Counted from the stretch's first letter, positions 10,405-18,978 are shown. The stretch: DNA of 64,000 bases from Pseudomonas grimontii (GCF_007858185.1 NZ_VFES01000011.1:124001-188000); one strand, 5' to 3'. The notes: generated by a model from the sequence alone, not told the origin. A program made the numbers and translations.

Positions 10405-10535
10405 CATCCCCATCAGCTGAACAGGATGTGTCCTACAGCTTTAACCATCGCGCAATCGGTACCGTGACAGCTCGTGTACCGACCGACTCCTCCGGTCTTC
10501 CCTTTCGGCCACCCTTTTCGGGTGGCCTTTTTTTT
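10405..10535 (+). ncRNA. candidate small RNA ending in a Rho-independent terminator
   Basis: A plus-strand terminator, GGCCACCC / GGGTGGCC with a TTTTC loop (10507-10527) followed by eight T, has no plus-strand gene before it and faces a minus-strand gene, so it should end a free-standing transcript. A plausible -10 (GATAAT, about 10399-10404) lies about 125 bases upstream. The body has a CGGTAC...GTACCG stem, then an unpaired-looking pyrimidine stretch ACTCCTCCGGTCTTCCC that could pair with Shine-Dalgarno sequences. Not matched to a known RNA; start and function are inferred. Confidence 0.5.
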
Positions 10536-10584
10536 GGTGCAAGAAAGGGCTGTGCTAGTTCCGTAGATTTTCTCACTGCACACA

Positions 10585-10614
10585 CAAAATCGGCCGACCC
10601 TAGGGTCAGCCGAT
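10585..10614 (-). terminator. terminator of rraB
   Basis: On the minus strand, 25 bases after the rraB stop, arms 10589-10600 and 10603-10614 (ATCGGC-x-GACCC type, one mismatch) form a strong hairpin followed by TTTTGTGTG. Confidence 0.7.
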
Positions 10615-10639
10615 ACGCTGCGTTGCTCATACAATTGCG

Positions 10640-10981
10640 CTACATGGGTAACCCACGCACCTCTTGCTTGACGCCCCATCCTTCGATGATCCCGCCCAGC
10701 GGTTCGACCACTGCTTCAAAGTCTTGCTCGAAGTCTCCTATGCCGTCGTAGGTTGCAAACATGATCTTGCTCAGTTCCAGGTACCAGGCGCCATCGTCGC
10801 GCGCACTGACCTGGGCATTCAGGGACTCACCACGAAATTCACCCGCAGCCCTGCGCGCCCGTTCCTCATCCGGGAAAATGGCGTAGAACTCAATGGGGTG
10901 GAAACGTGAGAAGTCGAAGCCGCCTTCCTTCATGCGGCGCAGAACGTTGGTGCTGATGTCTTCTTGATAGGCTGTGCTCAT
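10640..10981 (-). CDS. rraB: ribonuclease E inhibitor RraB family protein
   Basis: The 113-residue acidic protein has the RraB/DUF1260-type pattern: an N-terminal helical part, a central W-Y-L-E-L-S strand and the C-terminal G-G-I-I-E-G-W-G-V signature, equivalent to the Y-D-G-W-G-T region of E. coli RraB. RraB binds RNase E and modulates which transcripts it cleaves; rne itself lies about 42 kb away in this window. The ATG at 10981 has a GGAGG site. It is a single gene with its own terminator. Confidence 0.75.
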   Translation of the reverse strand: MSTAYQEDISTNVLRRMKEGGFDFSRFHPIEFYAIFPDEERARRAAGEFRGESLNAQVSARDDGAWYLELSKIMFATYDGIGDFEQDFEAVVEPLGGIIEGWGVKQEVRGLPM

Positions 10982-11194
10982 GAAACGTCCTCCTCAAACC
11001 GATGGATAGACTTTCCGTGCTTCCCAAAGCCCGCGCGTTACCGGCGCGGGTACCACGGCAATAACATCACCACGGGAAAACAAGCATGTAGCTGACAAGA
11101 CCAGACCTTAGCGATTCATTCGCTGATCTCACTTGCAGAGTAGCGCGAAGCTATCACCTCCACCAGAGGTGCTTGAATGGCATACAGGGAATGT

Positions 11195-11431
11195 TCAGGC
11201 GGCGGGAGAGATGTCGAGGATTTGAATACTGTTCTGGTCTTTGAGGATCTTGACCGTTGGCTCAGGCTTGCGGCCCTCAAGGTCATTGAGGTCAAGTTCG
11301 GCGGCCACGGGCACCAGTTTGTTGCGAATCATGTGTGCCGCATCTTCGAGGCTGGGCTTCTGCTCGCAGGTGAACTGCTCCACGGACCGTACGCCGTGAT
11401 CATCAACGAAGGTAATCTGCCACTTTTGCAT
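11195..11431 (-). CDS. conserved small hypothetical protein (78 residues)
   Basis: Soluble, charged 78-residue protein starting M-Q-K-W-Q-I-T-F-V-D-D-H-G with a strong GAGGAGG ribosome-binding site, which supports a real gene. No known domain or catalytic motif is recognised and there is no signal peptide. It stands alone between rraB and the START-domain gene in the same orientation. Function unknown. Confidence 0.7.
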   Translation of the reverse strand: MQKWQITFVDDHGVRSVEQFTCEQKPSLEDAAHMIRNKLVPVAAELDLNDLEGRKPEPTVKILKDQNSIQILDISPAA

Positions 11432-11534
11432 CGGTGCCTCCTCGATAAAACCCGTGTGTGGGCTTACAACTATCTGGACCTTGAGGGCTCGGCAAACGTT
11501 CCACTCACGTCAGGAGGCACCGGATCAACTGCAT

Positions 11535-12140
11535 TTATTTTTCAGCGTGTTCTTTCAAGGCTTTCAAGGTGTTGAACGGCGCGTCCACCACGAACTTGTT
11601 GGCCAACCACGACGGCACGCTGCCGCCCGGCTCGGTGTGTACCTGGTAGGTGACTTCGGTCTCATTGGCGCCTTTAGGCACCAGTTTCCAGAAGCCCTCG
11701 ACCTGGGCGACACGCACGTAGCCTTTTTCTTCGGGCTTGTAGGTCGGCACGCCCTGCAACTTGCGGGTTACGTTGCCGTCGGCGTCCTTGGTGGTGGTGA
11801 CATGGATGTACGAGTCACGATCGGTCACCGGGAACGGCGCGTTGAACTGGGTGTAGGTCCAGGCCTCATCGCCTTTCTTGTCGACCAGCTTCTGGGATTT
11901 GCACTCATGAATCCACGAACAGGCGCCGACCACATCTTCCTGAAGTGCCTGAATCTTGGCGACAGGCGCCTTGATCACGGTCACACCGCGATAAGCCTTG
12001 TATTTGGAGCCGGCAACTTCGCTCAGGGACACCTTGATACCGCCTTCGTCCTTGGCGACTTGCCAATCCTCAGCCTGGGCAGTGGCAGCAAATAACAGCG
12101 TAAAACCGCACAGCACAGCCATTCGTTTCAGCGAACCCAT
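11535..12140 (-). CDS. START-domain periplasmic protein
   Basis: The 201-residue protein has a signal peptide (about 1-23, ending A-T-A-Q-A) and a single START/lipid-transfer-like domain, including the C-S-W-I-H-E-C segment and the Y-T-Q-F-N-A-P-F-P-V-T-D-R-D-S motif. The fold binds hydrophobic ligands; the ligand here is unknown. The ATG at 12140 follows AAGGAA and leaves a clean signal peptide, so the upstream part of the frame is not used. The leader contains AACAATAAGGAA, a weak match to the A-rich Crc/Hfq pattern. Confidence 0.85.
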   Translation of the reverse strand: MGSLKRMAVLCGFTLLFAATAQAEDWQVAKDEGGIKVSLSEVAGSKYKAYRGVTVIKAPVAKIQALQEDVVGACSWIHECKSQKLVDKKGDEAWTYTQFNAPFPVTDRDSYIHVTTTKDADGNVTRKLQGVPTYKPEEKGYVRVAQVEGFWKLVPKGANETEVTYQVHTEPGGSVPSWLANKFVVDAPFNTLKALKEHAEK

Positions 12141-12181
12141 TGTTGTATTCCTTATTGTTGAAGTTCCAATAGTAAAGCCCA

Positions 12182-12436
12182 TCAAGCCGCCGTCATCTGC
12201 TCCCACCAGCCGATCAACCGGATCGCATCGGCCTGGTCGGTACCGCAGACATCGATATCCGCCTTGAAATCACTGCACACCGCCGGGCGTTCCGGCTGGC
12301 CGAACAGTTGGCACAGCTGTTCGACCGACAGGTGCAGGCAGCGTTCGCCCGCCGGTTTGCCATTGGGCATTCCGGGTAAGGGCGAACTGATGGAGGGGGC
12401 GATGCAGCAAGCGCCACAGCCTTCACGGCAATTCAT
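12182..12436 (-). CDS. YkgJ-family cysteine cluster protein
   Basis: The 84-residue protein begins M-N-C-R-E-G-C-G-A-C-C and has further Cys at C-L-H-L, C-Q-L-F, C-S-D-F and C-G-T-D, the pattern of the YkgJ/UPF0153 zinc- or iron-cluster family. Function is unknown. It sits 42 bp upstream of the START-domain gene in the same direction and may share a transcript with it. Confidence 0.85.
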   Translation of the reverse strand: MNCREGCGACCIAPSISSPLPGMPNGKPAGERCLHLSVEQLCQLFGQPERPAVCSDFKADIDVCGTDQADAIRLIGWWEQMTAA

Positions 12437-12598
12437 GACCAGCAGGTCCTCGACGACTCAATAGGGATGGCCGGGCTAGAGTACGCCCTTAAACAGCCGT
12501 TTTAAAATGGGTTAACAGGGGTTTTTCGCACAAAACAAAAGTGACCGACCAGTCTGCGACAGATGGTCGAAGGCCTGCGTCACCGTTGCAGGAAAAGT

Positions 12599-13090
12599 TT
12601 ACTGTTTGAACTCGAATTCCAACGCAGCACCTTCCACATCACGGCGCTCTTCGTTGCGCAATTGCAGCTTCATCTCATTGCTGAGCAAACGGCCGTTGAT
12701 CTGGAACGCACTGTTGTCGGTGGGCTTTTCACCAAACATCGGCGGCAGCAACGGCACGCTCTTGGGCTTGGGCACGGTACCCAGGGGCTGTAGATGCCTG
12801 ACCATGTCCGAAGGCAGGGACAAATCCAACTGTGCCGGTGGCAGTTTGGTCTGTGCCACTTCCTGGGCTGACTTGGATTTTTTCGCCGCCGACGCACGTT
12901 TTTTCGCCGTGGCGGTTGGCTTCTTAGCGACGGGGGCTTGTTTGGCGGGACTCGGTTTTTGTACCGGAGCATCCTGCTGGGTATTGGCAGCGGGCTTGTT
13001 TTCAGCCACAGGTGCTGCCGCCAGCACTGTGCTGACGTTACACAGGCTAAACAGGCCAATCACCAAAGCAGCGCGAACAATCGAGGTCAT
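12599..13090 (-). CDS. exported Ala/Lys/Pro-rich hypothetical protein
   Basis: The 163-residue protein has a signal peptide (about 1-24), then a low-complexity basic segment (about 25-90) rich in A, K and P with repeated A-K-K patterns, then a more ordered tail ending E-F-K-Q. The low-complexity part can attract misleading hits to translation factor IF-2. The ATG at 13090 gives the signal peptide at the true N-terminus; the longer frame does not. Function unknown; perhaps envelope-associated. Confidence 0.75.
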   Translation of the reverse strand: MTSIVRAALVIGLFSLCNVSTVLAAAPVAENKPAANTQQDAPVQKPSPAKQAPVAKKPTATAKKRASAAKKSKSAQEVAQTKLPPAQLDLSLPSDMVRHLQPLGTVPKPKSVPLLPPMFGEKPTDNSAFQINGRLLSNEMKLQLRNEERRDVEGAALEFEFKQ

Positions 13091-13194
13091 ATTGCCTACA
13101 GCATTAACGGCAGAGGGCCATATGCTCGCTTGTTGTGCACGGCATGACAAGCGCGGTGATTAGCCAACTATTGGAGTTGCCCCCGTTCAACACC

Positions 13195-14634
13195 TCAAAA
13201 ACCGGCTGCCGTTTCCTGGCATAACTGGCTGGCCAGCATGCCCAGGGTCATCAGCGCACGCTCTGCTTCGCGGTTCCACGGGGTGCCGCAGTTGAGGCGA
13301 ATACAGTGGTTGAACTGCTCGGTATTGCTGAAGATCAACCCCGGCGCGATGCTGATGCCCTGTTGCAGGGCACGCACGTGCAGTTCCTGGGTATTGACCC
13401 GCCCAGGCAAACTGACCCACAAAATAAAGCCTCCCTTCGGACGGGTCATCTGGGTACCTTCCGGGAAATACTGCTGCACCGCCAATTGGAACGCGCTGAG
13501 GTTCTTGCGGTATTCCTGGCGGATATAACGCAGATGCCGGTCGTAGCCGCCGTTCTCCAGGTACGCCGCAACGCCCATCTGGGTGACGCTGCATGCCGAG
13601 TGGGTGCTGAACATTTGCAGGCGCTGGATTTCCTGCTGGTATTTGCCGGCGATCATCCAGCCGATGCGCACGCCCGGCGACAAGGTCTTGGAGAAACTTG
13701 AGCAATAGATCACTCGGTCGAGGCGGTCGTAGGCCTTGAGGGCCTTGGTGCGGCCCAACTCGAACATCAGTTCACCGTAAATATCGTCTTCGACAATCTG
13801 GATATCGAAATCCGAAGCCAGGCGCAGCAACTGTTTCTGCCGCTCCTCGGGCATGGTGCCGCCCAGTGGATTGCTCAGGCGCGTGGTCAGCACCAGGGCC
13901 TTGATCGACCATTGGTTGGCTGCCAGTTGCAAGGCTTCCAGGCTCATGCCGGTGGACGGGTCGCTGGGGATCTCGATGACCTTGAGGCCCAACAGGTCAG
14001 CCAGTTGCAGCAAACCGTAATAGGTCGGTGATTCAGCCGCGATCAAGTCGCCGGGGCGTGTCAGCACCCGCAGGGACATCTGCAATGCGTCAACACAGCC
14101 GTGGGTGATCACCACTTCGGAGGGGTCCACCACCACGCCGGCGTCACGCATGCGAATCGCCACCTGGCGGCGCAGCGGCTCAAAACCGGGGCTGAACATG
14201 TAGCTGAAGGCACGTGGGCTCTGGAAGCGCGTGACCTTGGCCAACTGCTGATGCAGCGCCCTCACCGGTAAATAGTCGACGCTCGGCACGGCGGCGCCCA
14301 GCGGAAATACACCTTCGCGGCGCGACTCGCCCAATACCTGCTGGATAATGCTGCTGCGGGTGACCAACCCCGGGCGCTCGACCCGCGCGATGTCCGGCGT
14401 CGGCGCCGTGAGCGCTGGCGTCTGGTGCACGTAGTAACCAGACTGCGGCCGCGCCCGGATCAACCCCTGGTCTTCCAGGTTGGCGTAGGCCTGCAATACC
14501 GTGGCGTGGCTGACATTGAGCTGGGAGCTCATCTTGCGCACCGAGGGCACGCGCTCGCCAGGTTGATAGACACCGCGACGGATGTCCTCAGCCAGTTGCT
14601 GGGCGATACGTTGGTATAGCAACAGATTGGTCAT
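13195..14634 (-). CDS. MocR-type (GntR / aminotransferase) transcriptional regulator
   Basis: The 479-residue protein has an N-terminal GntR winged helix (about 1-75, R-V-P-S-V-R-K-M-S followed by V-S-H-A-T-V-L-Q-A-Y) joined to a fold-type I aminotransferase domain. The PLP lysine is in S-S-F-S-K-T-L-S-P-G and the family D/Y positions are present (V-E-D-D-I-Y-G). MocR regulators sense PLP or an amino-acid-like ligand. The target is probably nearby or divergent, but no metabolic gene is adjacent, so it cannot be named. Confidence 0.9.
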   Translation of the reverse strand: MTNLLLYQRIAQQLAEDIRRGVYQPGERVPSVRKMSSQLNVSHATVLQAYANLEDQGLIRARPQSGYYVHQTPALTAPTPDIARVERPGLVTRSSIIQQVLGESRREGVFPLGAAVPSVDYLPVRALHQQLAKVTRFQSPRAFSYMFSPGFEPLRRQVAIRMRDAGVVVDPSEVVITHGCVDALQMSLRVLTRPGDLIAAESPTYYGLLQLADLLGLKVIEIPSDPSTGMSLEALQLAANQWSIKALVLTTRLSNPLGGTMPEERQKQLLRLASDFDIQIVEDDIYGELMFELGRTKALKAYDRLDRVIYCSSFSKTLSPGVRIGWMIAGKYQQEIQRLQMFSTHSACSVTQMGVAAYLENGGYDRHLRYIRQEYRKNLSAFQLAVQQYFPEGTQMTRPKGGFILWVSLPGRVNTQELHVRALQQGISIAPGLIFSNTEQFNHCIRLNCGTPWNREAERALMTLGMLASQLCQETAAGF

Positions 14635-14793
14635 GACGCAGCACTCGATTTCACGGGTATTTTATTTTTGTGTGAAACATACCGGCACAGTTTAGAAGTG
14701 TACGGGGACAGTTGCCACAATAGTCGAGCGCGCGCGGGAGTGACAGTAAAAACTGTAAGGTGAGTGGAGAGAATATTCAGATGTATACAGAAC

Positions 14794-14887
14794 AATGTGG
14801 GAAAGGGCTTGCCCCCGATGACGGAGTGTCAGTCGCCGCAAATAGTGGCTGATCCACCGCTATCGGGGGCAAGCCCCCTCCCACATT
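14794..14887. repeat. REPIN (two inverted REP copies)
   Basis: Left arm GTGGGAAAGGGCTTGCCCCCGA (one variant base pair against the common core) and right arm TCGGGGGCAAGCCCCCTCCCAC are separated by about 50 bases. This is the P. fluorescens GTGGGAGGGGGCTTGC family, mobilised by RAYT transposases. It fills the gap between the MocR gene and the OmpA-like gene. Confidence 0.9.
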
Positions 14888-14905
14888 CTTGATCGGTGAA
14901 AGGCT

Positions 14906-15721
14906 TTAGCGCGCGGCGCCCAGTTGGCCTTTTTCATCGGAGAACACTATTTCCACGCGACGGTTCTGCGCCCGGCCACGTTCGGAGGCGTTGGCTTCCA
15001 CCGGATACTGGTCGCCGTAGCCCTCGACCTGGATGCGTTTCTCGTCGATCCCCAGGTCCACCAGCACATCGGCCACCGATTGCGCGCGGTCACGGGACAG
15101 CTTGAGGTTTTCCTGCTGACCACCCGTATTGTCGGCGTACCCCTCGATGCGCACCACACGCTTGGGGTTCAGTTGCAGGAACTGCACGATTTTCAACACG
15201 GTGCGGTTGGCCGAGTTTTTCAACTCCGCTTCACCGGTATCGAACAGCACGTCGCCCAGGGTCATCACCAAACCACGATCGGTCTGGGTGGTGGTCAGGC
15301 TGGCGATCTGTTCTTCGAGCCATTTACCCTGCTGCTGCACGCTGATCAGCTTGCTTTCACGCAGGGCCAGTTGCAGGCGCTGGCGTTCCAGTTCGAGCTT
15401 GGCGCCACGCTCTTCGTTAAGCGCCTGCTCGGTGTGTTCGCGGGCGATGGCACTGTAGCGCTGGCTCAGGTAGGCGTAATGCACCACGTCGGGGCCGCTG
15501 CCCCAGTAGCTGGACAAGCGGTCGGCCCGTGCCAGGGATTCACCGGCGCGAATCACGTCCTTGGGCGCGATACGCAGCACGTTGGCGTCTTCCTTGACCT
15601 TCTGGAAGTCGCTGCCCGCCTGTTGCAAGGCCTGTTCGCCACTGGGGTGGCTGGCACAACCGCCGAGTGCCGCACTGCCCAGCAACACGGCACAGCTCAA
15701 ACCACGGATCATCGGGCTCAT
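14906..15721 (-). CDS. OmpA-family lipoprotein
   Basis: The 271-residue protein has a lipoprotein signal with the lipobox L-G-G-C near 19-22, a helical coiled-coil-like middle (about 60-145, rich in E, Q, L and R), and a C-terminal OmpA peptidoglycan-binding domain (D-V-L-F-D-T-G-E-A-E-L, then N-R-R-V-E-I). It should anchor the outer membrane to peptidoglycan. It overlaps by 4 bp the preceding DUF4398 lipoprotein gene and may be a partner; its own N-terminal half also looks DUF4398-like. Confidence 0.88.
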   Translation of the reverse strand: MSPMIRGLSCAVLLGSAALGGCASHPSGEQALQQAGSDFQKVKEDANVLRIAPKDVIRAGESLARADRLSSYWGSGPDVVHYAYLSQRYSAIAREHTEQALNEERGAKLELERQRLQLALRESKLISVQQQGKWLEEQIASLTTTQTDRGLVMTLGDVLFDTGEAELKNSANRTVLKIVQFLQLNPKRVVRIEGYADNTGGQQENLKLSRDRAQSVADVLVDLGIDEKRIQVEGYGDQYPVEANASERGRAQNRRVEIVFSDEKGQLGAAR

Positions 15722-16080
15722 TGGGCTTCTCCCAACTGCAATTGCTTGCGCAGGCGCGTGATGCGGGTGTTGAGCACGTTCAGTTGTTCCTGGCTCTTGC
15801 GGGTCAACACTTTGGCTTCGGCCAGGCGCGCATCCAGTTCGGCCTGTTCGGCCTGCATGCGCGCGTCCTTGTAGGATTGCTCGGCCATGTCGGTCTTGGC
15901 CTGGGCGAATTTGTCTTCGGCCAGTTTCAATTCGGGGGATTCATCGGCGCTGGCGCCCACGGCGTTGGCTTGTTCCAGGGCTTGCTGGGTGAGGCGAATT
16001 TGTTCATTCGGCGCAGGATCGGCTGCACATCCCGCCAGAGCGACAACGGCGAGGGCCGCGAAAAAAGGTCGAAGAGTCAC
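15718..16080 (-). CDS. DUF4398 lipoprotein
   Basis: The 120-residue protein has a lipobox A-L-A-G-C near residues 14-18, then a single long amphipathic helical region (K-L-A-E-D-K-F-A-Q-A-K repeats) typical of DUF4398. The start is GTG at 16080 with an AGGGA site. It is the second of three same-strand genes and overlaps the OmpA-like gene by ATGA, so the two lipoproteins are probably made together. Function unknown; likely periplasmic coiled coil at the outer membrane. Confidence 0.83.
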   Translation of the reverse strand: MTLRPFFAALAVVALAGCAADPAPNEQIRLTQQALEQANAVGASADESPELKLAEDKFAQAKTDMAEQSYKDARMQAEQAELDARLAEAKVLTRKSQEQLNVLNTRITRLRKQLQLGEAQ

Positions 16081-16089
16081 TGAAAATCC

Positions 16090-16905
16090 CTACTTTGTTG
16101 GGGTGCCGACGGGTTGTTGCAATTGCGCTTTCCAACGCTCCAGATTGCGCTGCAGCGCGGCTTCCGTCACACCAGACCCGGGCAATTCTGTCATCTTTTT
16201 GGCCAGCTGTCCGCGCAGCCAAGGATCATTGCAGGCGGAGTTGTGGGAAATCGCCAGGTACAGGCCGGGCTGGTCGATGGGAATATCACAGGCGATCAGG
16301 TCGTTGCTCATGCCCAGCGTCTGGGCCATGGCCATGCCGGAGTAACGCCCGGCCAGCACGTAGTCCACTTCCCCCAGCAGCAGTTTCTGGAAGGCCGGGG
16401 TCAATGTGGGCAGGCGTTGCAGGGTCAGTTGCTGGCCGGCGAAGGTTTCAAAGTCGCGGCTCAAGCGCGCCCGCTCCGACACCGCGCCCTTGTGACCATG
16501 CAGGTCGGCCGCCGAGGTATAGACCAGCGCCGAATCCTTGCGGGTCCAGACCAAGTAATCGAGCTGCACCAGCGCCGGGTGAATGTAGTCGAGGTTTTCC
16601 AACTCGCCGAGGTTCAGCGGCGCATCGGCGAGGATGTCCATGCGCCCGCTGCGCACTTCGTCCAGGGCCAGGGAACGAATGCCACCGTAGAGCAGGTCGA
16701 TTTTCAGGCCGAGGTCCTTGGCCACCTGTTGCAAGACATCGGCGGTGGCGCCGATCAGGTGCGTCGGGTCTTGGGGATCGCGCCACAGCAGCGGCGGTGC
16801 GTCCGGGCTGCCGGTGATGACCAGGCGATCACATTTGCCGGCAGCCAGGGCCAGGCCCGGCAACAACGTAAGGCCTAGCAGTACGGCCCAGGGGCGCAGT
16901 TCCAT
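16090..16905 (-). CDS. periplasmic solute-binding protein family 3
   Basis: The 271-residue protein has a signal peptide (about 1-22) and a bilobed amino-acid-type binding domain: S-P-D-A-P-P-L-L-W near 35, R-S-G-R-M-D-I-L-A-D in lobe 1, and L-G-E-V-D-Y-V-L-A-G in the hinge region. No permease or ATPase genes are adjacent, so it may serve as a sensor or feed a transporter elsewhere. The ATG at 16905 has GGAGAAA. It lies 9 bp before the DUF4398 gene, so co-transcription is likely. Confidence 0.82.
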   Translation of the reverse strand: MELRPWAVLLGLTLLPGLALAAGKCDRLVITGSPDAPPLLWRDPQDPTHLIGATADVLQQVAKDLGLKIDLLYGGIRSLALDEVRSGRMDILADAPLNLGELENLDYIHPALVQLDYLVWTRKDSALVYTSAADLHGHKGAVSERARLSRDFETFAGQQLTLQRLPTLTPAFQKLLLGEVDYVLAGRYSGMAMAQTLGMSNDLIACDIPIDQPGLYLAISHNSACNDPWLRGQLAKKMTELPGSGVTEAALQRNLERWKAQLQQPVGTPTK

Positions 16906-16940
16906 GGCGGTTTCTCCGATGTTCAAAAAAGCCCAGGCCA

Positions 16941-16967
16941 AAAAAAGCCCGGTCACAAGACCGGGCT
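16941..16967 (-). terminator. terminator of etfBA
   Basis: On the minus strand, arms 16946-16954 and 16959-16967 (AGCCCGGTC / GACCGGGCT, loop of four) are followed by a run of T (16941-16946 as A on the plus strand), shortly after the etfA stop. Confidence 0.9.
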
Positions 16968-16989
16968 CTTTATAAGTGAAGCGGCTGGA

Positions 16990-17919
16990 TTAGACCAGCT
17001 TCTCCAACTCAGGTACAGCTTCGAACAAGTCCGCGACCAGGCCGTAATCGGCCACCTGGAAGATCGGTGCTTCTTCGTCCTTGTTGATCGCGACGATCAC
17101 TTTGGAGTCTTTCATACCGGCCAAGTGCTGGATCGCGCCGGAGATACCGACGGCGATGTACAGCTGTGGCGCAACGATCTTGCCGGTCTGGCCGACCTGC
17201 ATATCGTTGGGTACGAAACCTGCGTCGACGGCGGCGCGGGAAGCACCGACCGCAGCGCCCAGCTTGTCGGCCAGGGCGTACAGGTGCTTGAAGTTGTCAC
17301 CGTTCTGCATGCCACGGCCGCCGGAAACGACGATCTTGGCAGCGGTCAGCTCAGGACGGTCCGACTTGGCCAGCTCTTCGCCAACAAAGCTGGACGTGCC
17401 TGCGTCGTGGGCCGCGGAAACAGCATCAACAGCCGCCGAACCACCTTCGGCGGCAACCGGATCGAAACCTGTGGCACGCACGGTGATGACCTTGACGGCA
17501 GCGGTCGATTGCACGGTGGCAATGGCGTTACCGGCGTAGATCGGGCGTGTGAAAGTGTCGGCGCTTTCGACCGAAACGATCTCGGAGATCTGGTCAACGT
17601 CCAGCTGCGCGGCAACGCGTGGCAGGATGTTTTTGCCGTTGGAAGTGGCGGCAGCCAGGATGTGGCTGTAGCCGGCGGCCAGCTCAGCAATGAGCGGAGC
17701 AACGTTTTCCGGCAACTGGTGAGCGTAAGCGGCGTTGTCGGCCAGCAGTACTTTGCTCACGCCAGCCACTTTGGCTGCGGCATCAGCCACGGCGCCAGCG
17801 CCTTGACCGGCGACCAGTACGTGGATGTCGCCACCGATTTTAGCGGCAGCAGCAACGGTATTCAGGGTGGCCGGGGCCAGCACTTTGTTGTCGTGTTCTG
17901 CGATTACCAAGATAGTCAT
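16990..17919 (-). CDS. etfA: electron transfer flavoprotein alpha subunit
   Basis: The 309-residue protein is full length for EtfA, with the C-terminal FAD-binding signature (V-V-S-G-G-R-G-M, then Q-V-G-Q-T-G-K, then A-V-G-I-S-G-A-I-Q-H). With EtfB it accepts electrons from acyl-CoA and other dehydrogenases and passes them to ETF-ubiquinone oxidoreductase, encoded divergently 0.5 kb away. It starts 2 bp after the etfB stop, so expression is coupled. Confidence 0.97.
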   Translation of the reverse strand: MTILVIAEHDNKVLAPATLNTVAAAAKIGGDIHVLVAGQGAGAVADAAAKVAGVSKVLLADNAAYAHQLPENVAPLIAELAAGYSHILAAATSNGKNILPRVAAQLDVDQISEIVSVESADTFTRPIYAGNAIATVQSTAAVKVITVRATGFDPVAAEGGSAAVDAVSAAHDAGTSSFVGEELAKSDRPELTAAKIVVSGGRGMQNGDNFKHLYALADKLGAAVGASRAAVDAGFVPNDMQVGQTGKIVAPQLYIAVGISGAIQHLAGMKDSKVIVAINKDEEAPIFQVADYGLVADLFEAVPELEKLV

Positions 17920-17921
17920 GG

Positions 17922-18671
17922 TTAGATTACCTTCGCTTCGTTTTTCAGTTTCTCGACCAGTTCAGCCACCGACTTGACCTTGATGCCCGCGCTGCGTGCA
18001 GCCGGTGCTTCAACCTTGATGGTCTTGTTGGTGGAGGCGGTGGAAACGCCCAAAGCGTCCGGAGTCAGCACTTCGAGAGGCTTCTTCTTGGCTTTCATGA
18101 TGTTTGGCAGGGACGCGTAGCGCGGCTCGTTCAAACGCAGGTCGGTGGTGACGATGGCCGGCAGTTTCAGCGAGACCGTCTGCGCGCCGCCGTCGATTTC
18201 ACGGGTCACGGCAACGTTGTCGCCGCTCACTTCGACTTTCGACGCGAAGGTGCCCTGGCCGTAACCGGTCAGTGCAGCCAGCATCTGGCCAGTCTGGTTG
18301 TTGTCGCTGTCGATCGCCTGTTTGCCAAGGATCACCAGCTGAGGCTGTTCCTTGTCGACAACGGCTTTGAGCAACTTGGCCACGGCCAGGGAGGTCAGCT
18401 CTTCAGCGGACTCGACCAGGATGGCGCGGTCGGCGCCCAGTGCCAGGGCAGTACGCAACTGCTCTTGAGCAGTGGTCGGGCCGACGGAAACCACGACGAT
18501 TTCAGTCGCCACGCCTTTTTCTTTCAGGCGTACGGCTTCTTCCACGGCGATTTCACAGAAAGGGTTCATCGACATCTTGACGTTAGCAAGGTCGACGCCG
18601 GAATTGTCCGCCTTGACGCGAACTTTCACGTTGTAATCGACAACGCGTTTGACAGCTACAAGAACCTTCAT
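17922..18671 (-). CDS. etfB: electron transfer flavoprotein beta subunit
   Basis: The 249-residue protein begins M-K-V-L-V-A-V-K-R-V-V-D and carries the conserved N-P-F-C-E-I-A-V-E-E-A motif and the recognition-loop region before K-A-K-K-K-P-L. It binds AMP structurally and docks on primary dehydrogenases. Good ribosome-binding site (GAGGAATCC). First gene of etfBA. Confidence 0.97.
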   Translation of the reverse strand: MKVLVAVKRVVDYNVKVRVKADNSGVDLANVKMSMNPFCEIAVEEAVRLKEKGVATEIVVVSVGPTTAQEQLRTALALGADRAILVESAEELTSLAVAKLLKAVVDKEQPQLVILGKQAIDSDNNQTGQMLAALTGYGQGTFASKVEVSGDNVAVTREIDGGAQTVSLKLPAIVTTDLRLNEPRYASLPNIMKAKKKPLEVLTPDALGVSTASTNKTIKVEAPAARSAGIKVKSVAELVEKLKNEAKVI

Positions 18672-18948
18672 GGATTCCTCGTTACTCTCCGGTGAAAAGA
18701 AAGTCGCCTAGGCGAACCTGGCGGTTGATGCTCATCGGCACACAAGGGCACCTCCAAAAACCTCGGCGTGACCTTGCTCACGGGAAGTGATGACCGTTCG
18801 TCAGTGGTGACTGAGAGGTCATTCTTTATCGCGGCGTGTAAACTGCGCGCCATTGTTTGGGCACGCGTCACCTTTTTTGCCTTTGCCTGTCTTTGGACGT
18901 GCGCCTGAAACCGCTAGTCTGCCTACGGTATGCGCAAAACCGACCGTA
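18672..18948. other. intergenic region upstream of etfB
   Basis: No gene is seen here. It should contain the minus-strand promoter of etfBA, but I could not pick a confident -35/-10 pair. The neighbouring bases 18949-19081 hold an inverted repeat and the ETF-QO promoter. Confidence 0.4.
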
Positions 18949-18978
18949 TATTGACCGGAACGCCTATTCCGGTCAATA
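18949..18978. promoter_or_regulatory. perfect 12-bp inverted repeat between etfB and ETF-QO
   Basis: TATTGACCGGAA (18949-18960) and its exact complement TTCCGGTCAATA (18967-18978) flank a 6-base centre, and the symmetry extends imperfectly outward to CCGTAT / ATACGG. It may be an operator for the divergent etf promoters or a transcribed hairpin. There is no T-run, so it is not a typical terminator. Confidence 0.5.
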
